From NCBI RefSeq assembly GCF_000789235.1, contig NZ_KN525716.1, positions 1,403,674-1,467,673 of the forward strand: 64,000 bases of DNA, read 5' to 3'. The notes below the pieces were generated by a model, which saw nothing but the letters and a program-made list of their open reading frames with translations, made no database searches and had not been told where the DNA came from. Positions 7,717 through 15,700 of the stretch are shown piece by piece. The stretch comes from Wocania ichthyoenteri Th78. GTDB lineage: Bacteria > Bacteroidota > Bacteroidia > Flavobacteriales > Flavobacteriaceae. The position numbers were made by a program, and so were the translations under genes. Numbering within the stretch: the first letter of the stretch is position 1; every line of letters starts with the position of its first letter.

Positions 7717-7832
7717 GGGTGTTACCACCTTTTTCCTTTTTAAGGAAGAAAAAAGATGGTCGCGCTTTACACTACTAGTTTTGGCTCGATGCTCGCCTCG
7801 CCAAAAGCTAACCGTTTTAATCGCTAACACAA
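7717..7832 (+). repeat. Candidate non-coding interspersed element
   Basis: The stretch begins GGGTGTTACC, contains a hairpin (TTTTTCCTT and AAGGAAGAAAAA around 7731-7754) and continues with unusually GC-rich sequence (GTCGCGCTTTACACTACTAG, then TTGGCTCG...GCTCGCC) ending near CGCTAACAC. The base composition and lack of coding content differ from the neighbours. The GGGTGTTACC end recurs in reverse orientation at 21789-21798. I infer a degenerate dispersed repeat of the kind seen between flavobacterial genes; the hairpin may also terminate the dipeptidase transcript. Confidence 0.4.
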
Positions 7833-7845
7833 AAGGCGTAACTAA

Positions 7846-8706
7846 ATGAACAATCAACACAGCAAACACCTTTTATTACTTTTATTAGCAACCCTTTTTA
7901 TAAGCACATCTGGAGCTTTAGGCAGATATATTGATATGCCTATTCCAGTTATTATTTGGTGGCGCTCTATTATTGCTGCTATTTTACTCTATGCTTTTTG
8001 CAGATATAAAAAAATCAATCTTAAAATAAAATCAAAAAAAGAAATCGCTCTTTCTATAATAAGCGCCTTGTTTTTAGCAACACATTGGATTACTTATTTC
8101 TATGCTTTAAAGCTATCAAACGTGGCTATAGGTATGCTCTCATTATTTATTTACCCTATAATAACCGCATTTTTAGAACCTTTATTTATTAAAGTAAAAT
8201 TCGACGCTATTTATATACTACTCGGTGTTATGGTATTAATCGGCATATACATATTAGCACCAGAATTTAATTTAGAAAGCACGCACGTAAAAGGCATTTT
8301 ATATGGATTAGCTTCAGCTTTATTTTATGCGCTTCGTAATATTATTTCAAAACAATTAGTTACTAATAACAATGGTACTTCCATCATGCTATATCAAATA
8401 GGTATTATTAGTATTGTGCTCTCTCCTGTTTTATTTTTTATGGACACCTCTGGTATTTCTACACAATTCCCTTATGTTATTATCTTAGCAGTAGTTACTA
8501 CAGCCGTTGGACATACCATGTTAGTTAATAGCTTAAAACATTTTACAGTAAGCACCGCTAGTATAATAAGTAGTACACAACCTATTTTAGGAATTGTTAT
8601 TGCTTTCTTTTTTTTAAATGAAATTCCAACTTGGAATACGTTTTTTGGCGGGCTTATCATTCTTTCAACCGTGGTTATTGAAAGTATTCGATCTAAAAAA
8701 ACATAA
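7846..8706 (+). CDS. DMT-family transporter (EamA)
   Basis: The 286-residue protein is almost wholly hydrophobic with about ten predicted transmembrane segments in two five-segment EamA halves. Typical family positions are visible: WWRSIIAA in the first half, the THWITYFYAL loop, and the C-terminal NEIPTWNTFFGGLIIL, equivalent to the conserved E-x-x-x-x-x-x-x-G-x-x-L-I of the last helices. Members export metabolites or amino acids; the substrate cannot be read here. It stands alone between a repeat element and the first BlaI operator region. Confidence 0.88.
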   Translation: MNNQHSKHLLLLLLATLFISTSGALGRYIDMPIPVIIWWRSIIAAILLYAFCRYKKINLKIKSKKEIALSIISALFLATHWITYFYALKLSNVAIGMLSLFIYPIITAFLEPLFIKVKFDAIYILLGVMVLIGIYILAPEFNLESTHVKGILYGLASALFYALRNIISKQLVTNNNGTSIMLYQIGIISIVLSPVLFFMDTSGISTQFPYVIILAVVTTAVGHTMLVNSLKHFTVSTASIISSTQPILGIVIAFFFLNEIPTWNTFFGGLIILSTVVIESIRSKKT

Positions 8707-8722
8707 TTTTATAATTTTTTTT

Positions 8723-8788
8723 ACTCTACATTTGTAGAATAGAAATATTAACTCTACATTTGTAGAGTTAATTCTAATAATGTAGAGT
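8723..8788 (+). promoter_or_regulatory. BlaI operators overlapping the promoter (TCTACA-TT-TGTAGA)
   Basis: Two palindromes share the core TCTACATTTGTAGA: 8723-8740 (arms match at 7 of 8) and 8751-8768 (a perfect 18-bp ACTCTACA-TT-TGTAGAGT). A third half-site TGTAGAGT at 8781-8788 touches the ATG. TACA/TGTA dyads are the known core of BlaI/MecI sites. Each core contains TACATTTG, a perfect TAnnTTTG -7 box; the copy at 8755-8762 pairs with TTG at 8732-8734 with 20 bases between, an ideal Bacteroidota promoter. Repressor on the two dyads would therefore cover both promoter elements. Confidence 0.8.
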
Positions 8789-9154
8789 ATGCAACTATCA
8801 AAAACCGAAGAAGATTTAATGAATTATTTATGGAAGCTAGAAAAGGCTTTTATGAAAGATTTACTTGAGGCATATCCAGAACCTAAACCAGCAACCACAA
8901 CCGTAGCAACCCTTCTAAAGCGCATGACTGACAAGGGTTTTATTGCATATAATTTATATGGAAAATCTCGCGAATATTATCCTTTGGTTAAAAAGAAAGA
9001 CTACTTCTCAAAACATGTAAATGGTCTAATCAAAAACTTTTTCAACGATTCTGCGAGTCAGTTTGCATCGTTTTTTACCAAAGAAACTAATCTTACAAAA
9101 GAAGAATTAGAGCATTTAAAAACGCTTATTGATAGTGAAATTAAAAAGAAGTAA
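8789..9154 (+). CDS. BlaI/MecI/CopY-family transcriptional repressor
   Basis: The 121-residue protein has the N-terminal winged helix of the family (LSKTEEDLMNYLWKLEKAF, recognition region ATTTVATLLKRMTDKG, wing YGKSREYYPL) and a C-terminal dimerisation helix region. The family binds TACA-type dyads as a dimer and is inactivated by proteolysis triggered by an M56 membrane sensor. The gene lies directly behind a promoter carrying two dyads and ends three bases before the M56 gene, so autoregulation of the pair is very likely. What signal it answers is unknown; no beta-lactamase gene is near. Confidence 0.92.
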   Translation: MQLSKTEEDLMNYLWKLEKAFMKDLLEAYPEPKPATTTVATLLKRMTDKGFIAYNLYGKSREYYPLVKKKDYFSKHVNGLIKNFFNDSASQFASFFTKETNLTKEELEHLKTLIDSEIKKK

Positions 9155-9157
9155 ATT

Positions 9158-11320
9158 ATGTTGTTATTCATATTAAAATCCAGTGCTTGTTTAGCTGTTT
9201 TTATGGTATTTTACAAGATATATCTTGAAAAGGAAAGCTTCCATCATTTTAAACGCTTTTATCTTTTGGGTGCTTTATTGATTTCTATAGGTATTCCGTT
9301 TATAACTTTCACAGAATATATTGAAGTAGAATCCATTCAAGATATTATTGCAGTTCTACCATTAGAGTTTTCAACTACTGAACCTTTAATTGTTGATGAT
9401 GTTTCAACATGGCAAGATAATATCCCCACCATTTTATGGACCATTTATGTTATCGGTGTTTTACTTTTTAGCATTCGCTTTATACTAAATTTAATAACTA
9501 TATTCTCCAGAATTAAAAACAACCCAAAGCATCAGTACCATGAATTCACGAATGTTTTATTAAATGGTTTAGTATCTCCGCACACTTTTTTTAATTACAT
9601 CTTTTTAAACAAAACCAAATACGAACACAACCTTATCCCAAACGAAGTTTTATTACACGAGCAAACCCATGCCAAACAAAAACACGCATTAGATATTTTG
9701 TTTTTAGAAGTTCTTCAAATTGTATTTTGGTTTAATCCGTTACTTTATTTTATAAAAAAAGACATTAAACTTAATCACGAATTTTTAGCAGATCAAGCGG
9801 TTTTAAAACATGGTGTTGACACTAAAAATTATCAAAGTATATTACTCGCATTCTCATCTCCCGATAGTTATTGGGATGCTAGAACTAATCAGCTAGCAAA
9901 TGCCATCAATTATTCATTAATCAAAAAACGATTTACAGTTATGAAAACAAAAACATCAAAAAAAGCCTATTGGCTTAAAGGACTACTTATTTTACCCATT
10001 CTAGCTATATTAATTTATGGTTTTAGTGAAAAAAAAATTGCAGTAGCAGAACTTGATACACAAGAACAAAATCAAGGGTTATCTATTAAAACAAATTTGT
10101 ACAATTACCTTATTGAAAAACACATTGAAGCAATAGAAACTCTTAATGAATCTGAAAACAAAGACTCTACAGATTTAAAACTGATTCAAGAAAGAATTAG
10201 CCTAATAAGAAAAGATTTAGACAAACTAATTGAAACAGCAAATTCTGCTGAATCTATTAATAATGAGTTGAAAAAACTTCAAAAACAAATTCAATCAAAA
10301 AAAAATACTGCCATTAGAGATAATAAAAACCAGAAACATTACAGAATAATAACTTTTTTAGATAAAGATGGCTTAGTTTTACTTCCTAATGGATGGTATC
10401 CTGTTTCTACCTTAAAACGAAATTTTAATGCATTTCATAACAAATCTAAATCTGATTCAACAGAAATTGAATTATTAATTCATAAAAAGAGCACTAAAAG
10501 TAATACTTCTTTAGCTATAGATATTCTAAATAGTTTTGGAACTTTAAAAACCAAATATGTAGACAAATTAGGCTGGTCTCCCAGTCATGAAAAACAAAAA
10601 AAACAATGGGAAACAAAATTTATAATTGGAGAAAGTTTTTCTGATTCTGTTCAACAAAAAGCAACTAAAAAAGAAATTGCAGAATACAACAAGTTAGCAA
10701 AAAAAATTAAAGCTAATCCAAAAGGTGTTTTTAAAGAAAAAGACATTAAGCGATTAATCTCAATTTATAATTTAATGAGTATGGAACAGAGAAATAGTGC
10801 TGAAATAATGCCTAGTTTTATTCCACCTCCGCCAATCCCTAATAATACAACACCAGAACAAAGAAAAAAATATAAGCAAGCTATTCTTAATTTTAAAGAA
10901 TTAACAAAAGAGCTAGACGTTATCGAAATACAAGAAGCTTTACCTCCACCACCTCCAATTCCAGCAAATGCTACACCTGAACAAAAGGCCAAATACAAAA
11001 AAGTAATTGACGATTATAAAAAGAAACACCCAGAAGCAGTTACTAAAAGGAAGTCTAAATCTGGTGAAGTTATTGAAATTGTAGAGGTTCCTGTAGACTT
11101 GTTCCCTCCACCTCCTCCTCCAAAAAGCCCTTTAGAACATGCTAAAGAAATGGCAAAAAAAGGAGCCAAGTTTTACTACAATAAAAAGGAAATATCTTCA
11201 AAAGAGGCTATAAATATATTAACTAAAAATAAAAACATTAATATAGAAACAAATCATTCAAATGATAATAATTATATAGTTCAACTTTCAACAAAACCCA
11301 TAGTTATAAAAGAAGATTAA
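9158..11320 (+). CDS. M56 (BlaR1-like) membrane metallopeptidase with proline-rich C-terminal region
   Basis: The 720-residue protein has N-terminal transmembrane helices, the zinc motif HEQTH (167-171) with a following HEFLADQ glutamate region, and a further membrane helix near residues 270-285 (WLKGLLILPILAILIYGF). The rest, about 430 residues, should lie in the periplasm: a coiled-coil stretch (about 330-400), then two copies of a unit made of a proline run plus 'N-x-T-P-E-Q-x-x-K-Y-K' (about residues 547-575 and 594-625), and a third proline run near 650. No penicillin-binding domain is seen, so the sensor part differs from classical BlaR1. It is cotranscribed with the upstream BlaI repressor. 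Confidence 0.88.
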   Translation: MLLFILKSSACLAVFMVFYKIYLEKESFHHFKRFYLLGALLISIGIPFITFTEYIEVESIQDIIAVLPLEFSTTEPLIVDDVSTWQDNIPTILWTIYVIGVLLFSIRFILNLITIFSRIKNNPKHQYHEFTNVLLNGLVSPHTFFNYIFLNKTKYEHNLIPNEVLLHEQTHAKQKHALDILFLEVLQIVFWFNPLLYFIKKDIKLNHEFLADQAVLKHGVDTKNYQSILLAFSSPDSYWDARTNQLANAINYSLIKKRFTVMKTKTSKKAYWLKGLLILPILAILIYGFSEKKIAVAELDTQEQNQGLSIKTNLYNYLIEKHIEAIETLNESENKDSTDLKLIQERISLIRKDLDKLIETANSAESINNELKKLQKQIQSKKNTAIRDNKNQKHYRIITFLDKDGLVLLPNGWYPVSTLKRNFNAFHNKSKSDSTEIELLIHKKSTKSNTSLAIDILNSFGTLKTKYVDKLGWSPSHEKQKKQWETKFIIGESFSDSVQQKATKKEIAEYNKLAKKIKANPKGVFKEKDIKRLISIYNLMSMEQRNSAEIMPSFIPPPPIPNNTTPEQRKKYKQAILNFKELTKELDVIEIQEALPPPPPIPANATPEQKAKYKKVIDDYKKKHPEAVTKRKSKSGEVIEIVEVPVDLFPPPPPPKSPLEHAKEMAKKGAKFYYNKKEISSKEAINILTKNKNINIETNHSNDNNYIVQLSTKPIVIKED

Positions 11321-11330
11321 ATTATTTTAA

Positions 11331-11361
11331 AAAAGCCTAAAGAAATTCTTTAGGCTTTTTT
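11331..11361 (+). terminator. Intrinsic terminator of the first BlaI/M56 operon
   Basis: GCCTAAAGAA and TTCTTTAGGC (11335-11355) form a strong stem followed by TTTTTT, ten bases after the M56 stop codon. Confidence 0.85.
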
Positions 11362-11454
11362 AAACCTAATTGTGTAACAAAACTATGCTTTTAACGTTCT
11401 AATAGACAACTTGTGCTAAGCGCAGTCGAAGTATCAATCAAAATCAATCACATT

Positions 11455-12555
11455 ATGTTAAAGCAATTCTTCATTATTTGCTCTGGGTCAGATACCAATA
11501 TTTTAAAAACTTGTTCGGTAGGCGAACAAAACAAATACGCCGGTATTGGTGCCACCGTTTTCTTCACCGCTGTTATGGCTTTTATTGCAGGTAGCTATGC
11601 GCTTTATACGGTTTTCGATAATCTTTACACGGCAATTTTCTTTGGATTAATTTGGGGGTTACTCATTTTTAATTTAGATCGTTATATTGTTTCAACCATC
11701 AAAAAAACAGGAAATGTTATAGATGAACTAATCCACGCTTCACCTAGAATTGTATTAGCAGTCATTATTGCAATTGTAATTTCGAAACCTTTAGAGTTAA
11801 AGATTTTCGAAAAAGAAATCAATCAAGTATTATTAGAACAAAAAAACGAACTAACACTAGCCAATAAAAACCAAATAGCAGAACAGTTTACACCAAATAT
11901 AGCTTCACTACAAAGTGAAATAGCAAGTTTACAACAACAAATAGACATTAAAGAAGCGGAGGTTAATGCGCTTTACGATACCTACATAGCAGAAGCGGAA
12001 GGAACAGCAGGCACAAAACTATTGGGCAAAGGACCTGTTTATAAAGAAAAACGAGAAAAGCACGATGCTTTATTAGCTGAACTACAACAATTAAAAGCTG
12101 AGAATAAAGAAAAAATGATTGTCGCAGAGAATCAGATAGTTGTCCTTAAGGGAGATTACGAAAAACAAGTGGTTACAACACAACCCATAATCAATAATTT
12201 TGATGGCTTAATGGCACGTATTAATGCTTTAGGCGAGTTGCCTTGGTTGCCATCATTCTTTATATTCTTACTGTTTTTAGCTATTGAAACCTCACCTATT
12301 TTCGCTAAATTATTATCGCCAAAAGGCGCGTACGATTTTAAAATTGAAGATGAGGAAACAGCAATAAAAACTTCAGTTATTCAAAATAAAAACCAAAGAG
12401 AAGCTTTACTAAAAACAGATTATGCTATTAATGATCGTGTATATAATGATATTGAAAACGAAGAGGAATTGTATGCTTATAAAAAGAAAATAACTCAAGA
12501 GTTAATGAAAAAGCAACAAGAAGCTTTTTACAATAAACAAACTAAAATTCTATAA
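11455..12555 (+). CDS. DUF4407 membrane protein with coiled coil
   Basis: The protein has about 366 residues from the ATG at 11455. An upstream GTG in frame at 11413 is rejected because it lies in a repeat-like sequence (GCGCAGTCGAAG) and adds no family sequence. Visible layout: two N-terminal transmembrane helices, the family-typical FNLDRYIVST segment, a third helix (VLAVIIAIVISKPLELKIF), a long coiled coil of about 110 residues rich in Gln, Glu and Lys, a final helix (LPSFFIFLLFLAIETSPIF) and a charged tail. Function is unknown. It stands alone, convergent with the next gene. Confidence 0.85.
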   Translation: MLKQFFIICSGSDTNILKTCSVGEQNKYAGIGATVFFTAVMAFIAGSYALYTVFDNLYTAIFFGLIWGLLIFNLDRYIVSTIKKTGNVIDELIHASPRIVLAVIIAIVISKPLELKIFEKEINQVLLEQKNELTLANKNQIAEQFTPNIASLQSEIASLQQQIDIKEAEVNALYDTYIAEAEGTAGTKLLGKGPVYKEKREKHDALLAELQQLKAENKEKMIVAENQIVVLKGDYEKQVVTTQPIINNFDGLMARINALGELPWLPSFFIFLLFLAIETSPIFAKLLSPKGAYDFKIEDEETAIKTSVIQNKNQREALLKTDYAINDRVYNDIENEEELYAYKKKITQELMKKQQEAFYNKQTKIL

Positions 12556-12569
12556 TTTTTTATATCTAA

Positions 12570-14144
12570 TTAAAAGCATTTAATTTCTGCCATGGCAGCA
12601 AATTGGGCTCCATCAAACGCAGATTTTGCAACAATCTTAAAATACCTAAAGGTGGTTTCACTATCCAAATGCACATGGTGTATTGTATTAATGTCTTTTA
12701 ACACATAATTTCCTTTACTTTCCCATGTAACATTATCTGCACTAACCAATATTTCAACATCCTTTATCTTTCGCATACCATTTCTTTGTAAAAAAGAAAA
12801 CCCTTTTGCTGTAATAGTTTCACCAGTATCAACAACTATACTATGAGGATACGTTGCAGTGCATCCTCCCGTCCAACATGAATGCCAAAACGTAGAAGGA
12901 TCATCATCTAGAATCATACTAGCAGTAGCGTTATATTCTTCAGAGGTAAAAGACACTATACTCCAATTTGTTCTGACTAAATAGTCTTGATCGCCAAATT
13001 CAATAATAGGTATATTATTGTCAAACTTATAAGAATATGAAAAGTTAGAAATTTCTCCATTGGTATGGCATAATCTCAATCTTAATACGTATTCAATGGT
13101 TCCCTTTTTATCAAGCTCATTAATAGGCATAGAAACACTAAAAGTACTATTATCATCTACAGCTGTTGCCCAAGTAACAGCATCATAGTCGGCATTATCA
13201 TCTGCTGGATCATTATAAAATCCAATATAATTTACAGCAACATCAGATTGAAATGTTCCAGACACCTTTAAAGCTCCATCTTCAAAGTTTGCTTGAATAG
13301 TATTAATCTGTGCAGTAGCTCCTGTATAAAAAGCTGCGTTTGAATTATTAAAAATTTGATTATTATTAAGAATAGCGCAACTTGCTTCGGTTAAAAATGT
13401 AGGTGTACTACCATATGTATAGTTACCAGCTCCCATTAATGAGGTTCCTTTATTTGCATCAGTATATTCTGATACTTTTTGTTTATTGTGTGGTAAATTT
13501 AGACCGTGTCCTAACTCATGAAGTAGACCTCCTATATATTTCGTAGCATCATTACTAAGTTTAGAATTCCCTCCAAAGTGTTTTACATCCATATCATTAT
13601 AATCCAAAGCAAAACACCAACGCCCTAAACCATAAAATGGCACATTAGGATTATCATGATCTTTAACTGGCATTAAAACCAATGTATGCTCACTATTTTT
13701 TTCGCTAGGGTTCGCTTTAAAATAAGCCTCAATCTCTTCAATTACTTTATTACCTCCTCCTTCGTAAGGATAACTAGAGGTATTAAACTTTCCTTCAACG
13801 TAGTTTATCTTTACTCGGTTTTTAGCATTATCGACAAGTAAATTATATGTTTTATCTCCAAAACCATAACCATTCATATTTTGCTTATAAAACTCTTGAC
13901 CATGCAGTAATATTTCACTTACTCTTTTATGAGAATTTGTACGATTTGGCACATCTTTAGGAATGAAGTATACAATATTCAAATTATACTTTGCATCTGA
14001 CGTGTAATTAAACACTTCTTCTGTTGGGGAATCCGGATCTACAATAATATCTTCAGAAGGCACAGAGCCCTTTGAACAACTTATTAATATTGATAAAACT
14101 AAAAATCCACAGAAAAAACATATTCTTTTAAATAAACTCATCAA
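12570..14144 (-). CDS. Secreted lipoprotein metalloprotease with discoidin-like domain
   Basis: The 524-residue protein has a lipoprotein signal (Cys23, lipobox ILISC) and a metzincin-type zinc site HELGHGLNLPH (H209, H213, H219, catalytic E210) with a downstream Met-turn candidate in SLMGAGNYTYG at about 236-246. Residues from about 395 to the end look like an F5/8 type C (discoidin) fold: the segment ATASMILDDDPSTFWHSCW and the ending FRYFKIVAKSAFDGAQFAAMAEI are characteristic. The middle is beta-rich and probably Ig-like. It likely acts on surface or extracellular proteins or glycoproteins, with the discoidin domain binding carbohydrate; the target is not known. Confidence 0.82.
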   Translation of the reverse strand: MMSLFKRICFFCGFLVLSILISCSKGSVPSEDIIVDPDSPTEEVFNYTSDAKYNLNIVYFIPKDVPNRTNSHKRVSEILLHGQEFYKQNMNGYGFGDKTYNLLVDNAKNRVKINYVEGKFNTSSYPYEGGGNKVIEEIEAYFKANPSEKNSEHTLVLMPVKDHDNPNVPFYGLGRWCFALDYNDMDVKHFGGNSKLSNDATKYIGGLLHELGHGLNLPHNKQKVSEYTDANKGTSLMGAGNYTYGSTPTFLTEASCAILNNNQIFNNSNAAFYTGATAQINTIQANFEDGALKVSGTFQSDVAVNYIGFYNDPADDNADYDAVTWATAVDDNSTFSVSMPINELDKKGTIEYVLRLRLCHTNGEISNFSYSYKFDNNIPIIEFGDQDYLVRTNWSIVSFTSEEYNATASMILDDDPSTFWHSCWTGGCTATYPHSIVVDTGETITAKGFSFLQRNGMRKIKDVEILVSADNVTWESKGNYVLKDINTIHHVHLDSETTFRYFKIVAKSAFDGAQFAAMAEIKCF

Positions 14145-14236
14145 TTCGCTCTTTATAATTAATAAGCAAACTTATTTATACTATGACGATGTAAGGGGTG
14201 ATTTTTAATCAATTTAGAGTAAGATTTAACCATTAA

Positions 14237-14276
14237 AACAAGTAAAGACTTATATAATTATAAGCCTTTGCTTGTT
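14237..14276 (-). terminator. Long hairpin, probable terminator of the STAS gene
   Basis: Two 18-base arms (14237-14254 and 14259-14276) pair with only two imperfect positions across a 4-base loop. On the minus strand the hairpin follows the STAS gene stop at 14295 and is followed by TTTTAATGG. The T tract is weak, so a processing or mRNA-stabilising role is also possible. Confidence 0.55.
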
Positions 14277-14294
14277 ATTGGGGTGATGACAATG

Positions 14295-14573
14295 TTATGC
14301 AGCAAAATCAGATTTAAAATGCTCGTATAAGTCTTTACATCCTAATCCAATTATAGACATTTTCTTGTTTTTAGATAAAGCTTCATAATGTAATTCTGCT
14401 AATGCAGTTACGCCATACTTATCCATCCACTCAATATTTTCAATACTAATAGTGAGCGCATTTACTTTTTCAAAAACATTATTAAACTCACTCTTAAATA
14501 CATTCAAATTGCGTTTATTAAGAATGCCCTTCATTTTAAAAAAGTTATTGTAGCTTGTAATCTCTAATTCCAT
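14295..14573 (-). CDS. STAS-domain protein lacking the usual phospho-serine
   Basis: Starting at the ATG 14571-14573 the protein is 92 residues; an earlier in-frame start would add 17 poorly conserved residues. The fold pattern is that of a STAS domain (anti-anti-sigma factor type): LTISIENIEWMDKYGVTALAEL corresponds to the strand-loop-helix that normally carries D-S-S/T-G, but here the serine position is Lys-Tyr. The phospho-switch of SpoIIAA-type partners therefore seems absent. No anti-sigma kinase or phosphatase gene is adjacent. It may be a structural STAS protein or act with a distant partner. Confidence 0.7.
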   Translation of the reverse strand: MELEITSYNNFFKMKGILNKRNLNVFKSEFNNVFEKVNALTISIENIEWMDKYGVTALAELHYEALSKNKKMSIIGLGCKDLYEHFKSDFAA

Positions 14574-14787
14574 AATTAAGTTATTTAAAAGGGTTAAACA
14601 ATAAATTTGAGGGAGACTAATCAATTGATTATCAAATAAAAGTATACAACTTAAAACAAAATCACATTATTTAATCGATGAAGAGATTTTAACTTTAGTT
14701 AAAAAAATAAGAGATGTCAAATTAATCGACGAGTAACCCCTTTTAAAGCAGGATTTTGTTATTTTTACTTTTATAAAAATACTATTT

Positions 14788-15219
14788 ATGAAACATTTTA
14801 TACTATTACTATGCCTTGTTACTTTTCTGCACAGCAATGGCCAATCAACTGAAATTCAAGACAAAAAAAGCATTGAAAAAGTTTTAAAAAAACAAAGAAT
14901 AGCCTGGTCTAAGAATAATATTGAAGAATTTATGGAAGGCTACTGGAAAAGTGATTCGCTTAAATTTTATGGTAGTAATGGTGTTACTTATGGCTGGCAA
15001 AATACTTTAGAACGCTATAAAAAAGCATATCCTACCGAAGATCATACAGGTATTTTAAACTTTAAAATTAATGATATTTCCAAAATAAACGAAGGTGCTT
15101 ACTTTGTTATGGGAGAATATCACCTAAAAAGAAATGTTGGAAATGCTGATGGTATCTTTATGATTGTTTTTAAGAAAATTAATGGTGAATGGAAGATTAT
15201 TGCTGATACTTCCAGTTAA
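14788..15219 (+). CDS. Secreted NTF2-like (DUF4440/SnoaL-type) protein
   Basis: The 143-residue product has a signal peptide (MKHFILLLCLVTFLHSNGQ) and a single small alpha+beta domain with the pattern KKQRIAWSKNNIEEFMEGYWKSDS, the typical opening helix of DUF4440 proteins, and FKKINGEWKIIADTSS, the typical closing hairpin. These domains bind small ligands or act as isomerases; the role is unknown. Its stop codon is three bases before the GNAT start, so both are probably translated from one mRNA. Confidence 0.82.
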   Translation: MKHFILLLCLVTFLHSNGQSTEIQDKKSIEKVLKKQRIAWSKNNIEEFMEGYWKSDSLKFYGSNGVTYGWQNTLERYKKAYPTEDHTGILNFKINDISKINEGAYFVMGEYHLKRNVGNADGIFMIVFKKINGEWKIIADTSS

Positions 15220-15222
15220 ATT

Positions 15223-15696
15223 ATGCAACTAATAGTTAGAAAAGCAACCTTAAAAGATTTACCCACTTTATTAAAGTTTGAGCAAGGTGTAATTGAGGCA
15301 GAAAGACCTTTTGATACTACGATTCAAAACGGAAATATTAACTATTATGATATTCCAGAATTAATTACAAGTCCAAACTCTGTAGTTTTTGTTGTAGAAA
15401 ATGATAATGAAATTGTAGCATCTGGCTATGCAAAAATTAAATCTGACAGACACTACTTAAAACACGAAAAACAAGGCTATTTAGGATTCATGTTTGTTTC
15501 AGAAAAGCATAGAGGAAAACAGCTTAACCAACTAATAATTGATGCTTTATTAAAATGGTGTAAAACGCATTGTGTTTACGAAATTAGATTGGATGTTTAT
15601 GAAGGTAATATAGCTGCTATTAAAGCCTACGAAAAAGCAGGTTTTAAAAAACATATGATTAATATGCGCTTACATATTGAAAACTTAGATTTGTAA
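15223..15696 (+). CDS. GNAT-family N-acetyltransferase
   Basis: The 157-residue protein shows a full GNAT fold: N-terminal IVRKATLKDLPTLLKFEQG, the acetyl-CoA pyrophosphate loop in VSEKHRGKQLNQLIIDALLKW (RGKQLN replaces the usual RGxGxG/A), and the closing motif GNIAAIKAYEKAGFKKH. It transfers an acetyl group to an unknown amine. It follows the DUF4440 gene by three bases and converges on the hydroxyproline operon, ending four bases from the oxidase stop. Confidence 0.88.
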   Translation: MQLIVRKATLKDLPTLLKFEQGVIEAERPFDTTIQNGNINYYDIPELITSPNSVVFVVENDNEIVASGYAKIKSDRHYLKHEKQGYLGFMFVSEKHRGKQLNQLIIDALLKWCKTHCVYEIRLDVYEGNIAAIKAYEKAGFKKHMINMRLHIENLDL

Positions 15697-15700
15697 TAAT

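Noticed and set aside
7661-7849. Open frame overlapping the dipeptidase end and the repeat element
   Set aside because: It reads out of frame in a real gene and then through repeat-like sequence; no coding signal.
8789-11320. Beta-lactam resistance operon
   Set aside because: BlaI and M56 genes are present twice, but no beta-lactamase or penicillin-binding sensor domain is encoded nearby, so the name would mislead.
11413-11454. GTG start for the DUF4407 gene
   Set aside because: The codons lie in a repeat-like sequence with GCGCAGTCGAAG; the ATG at 11455 starts the conserved protein.
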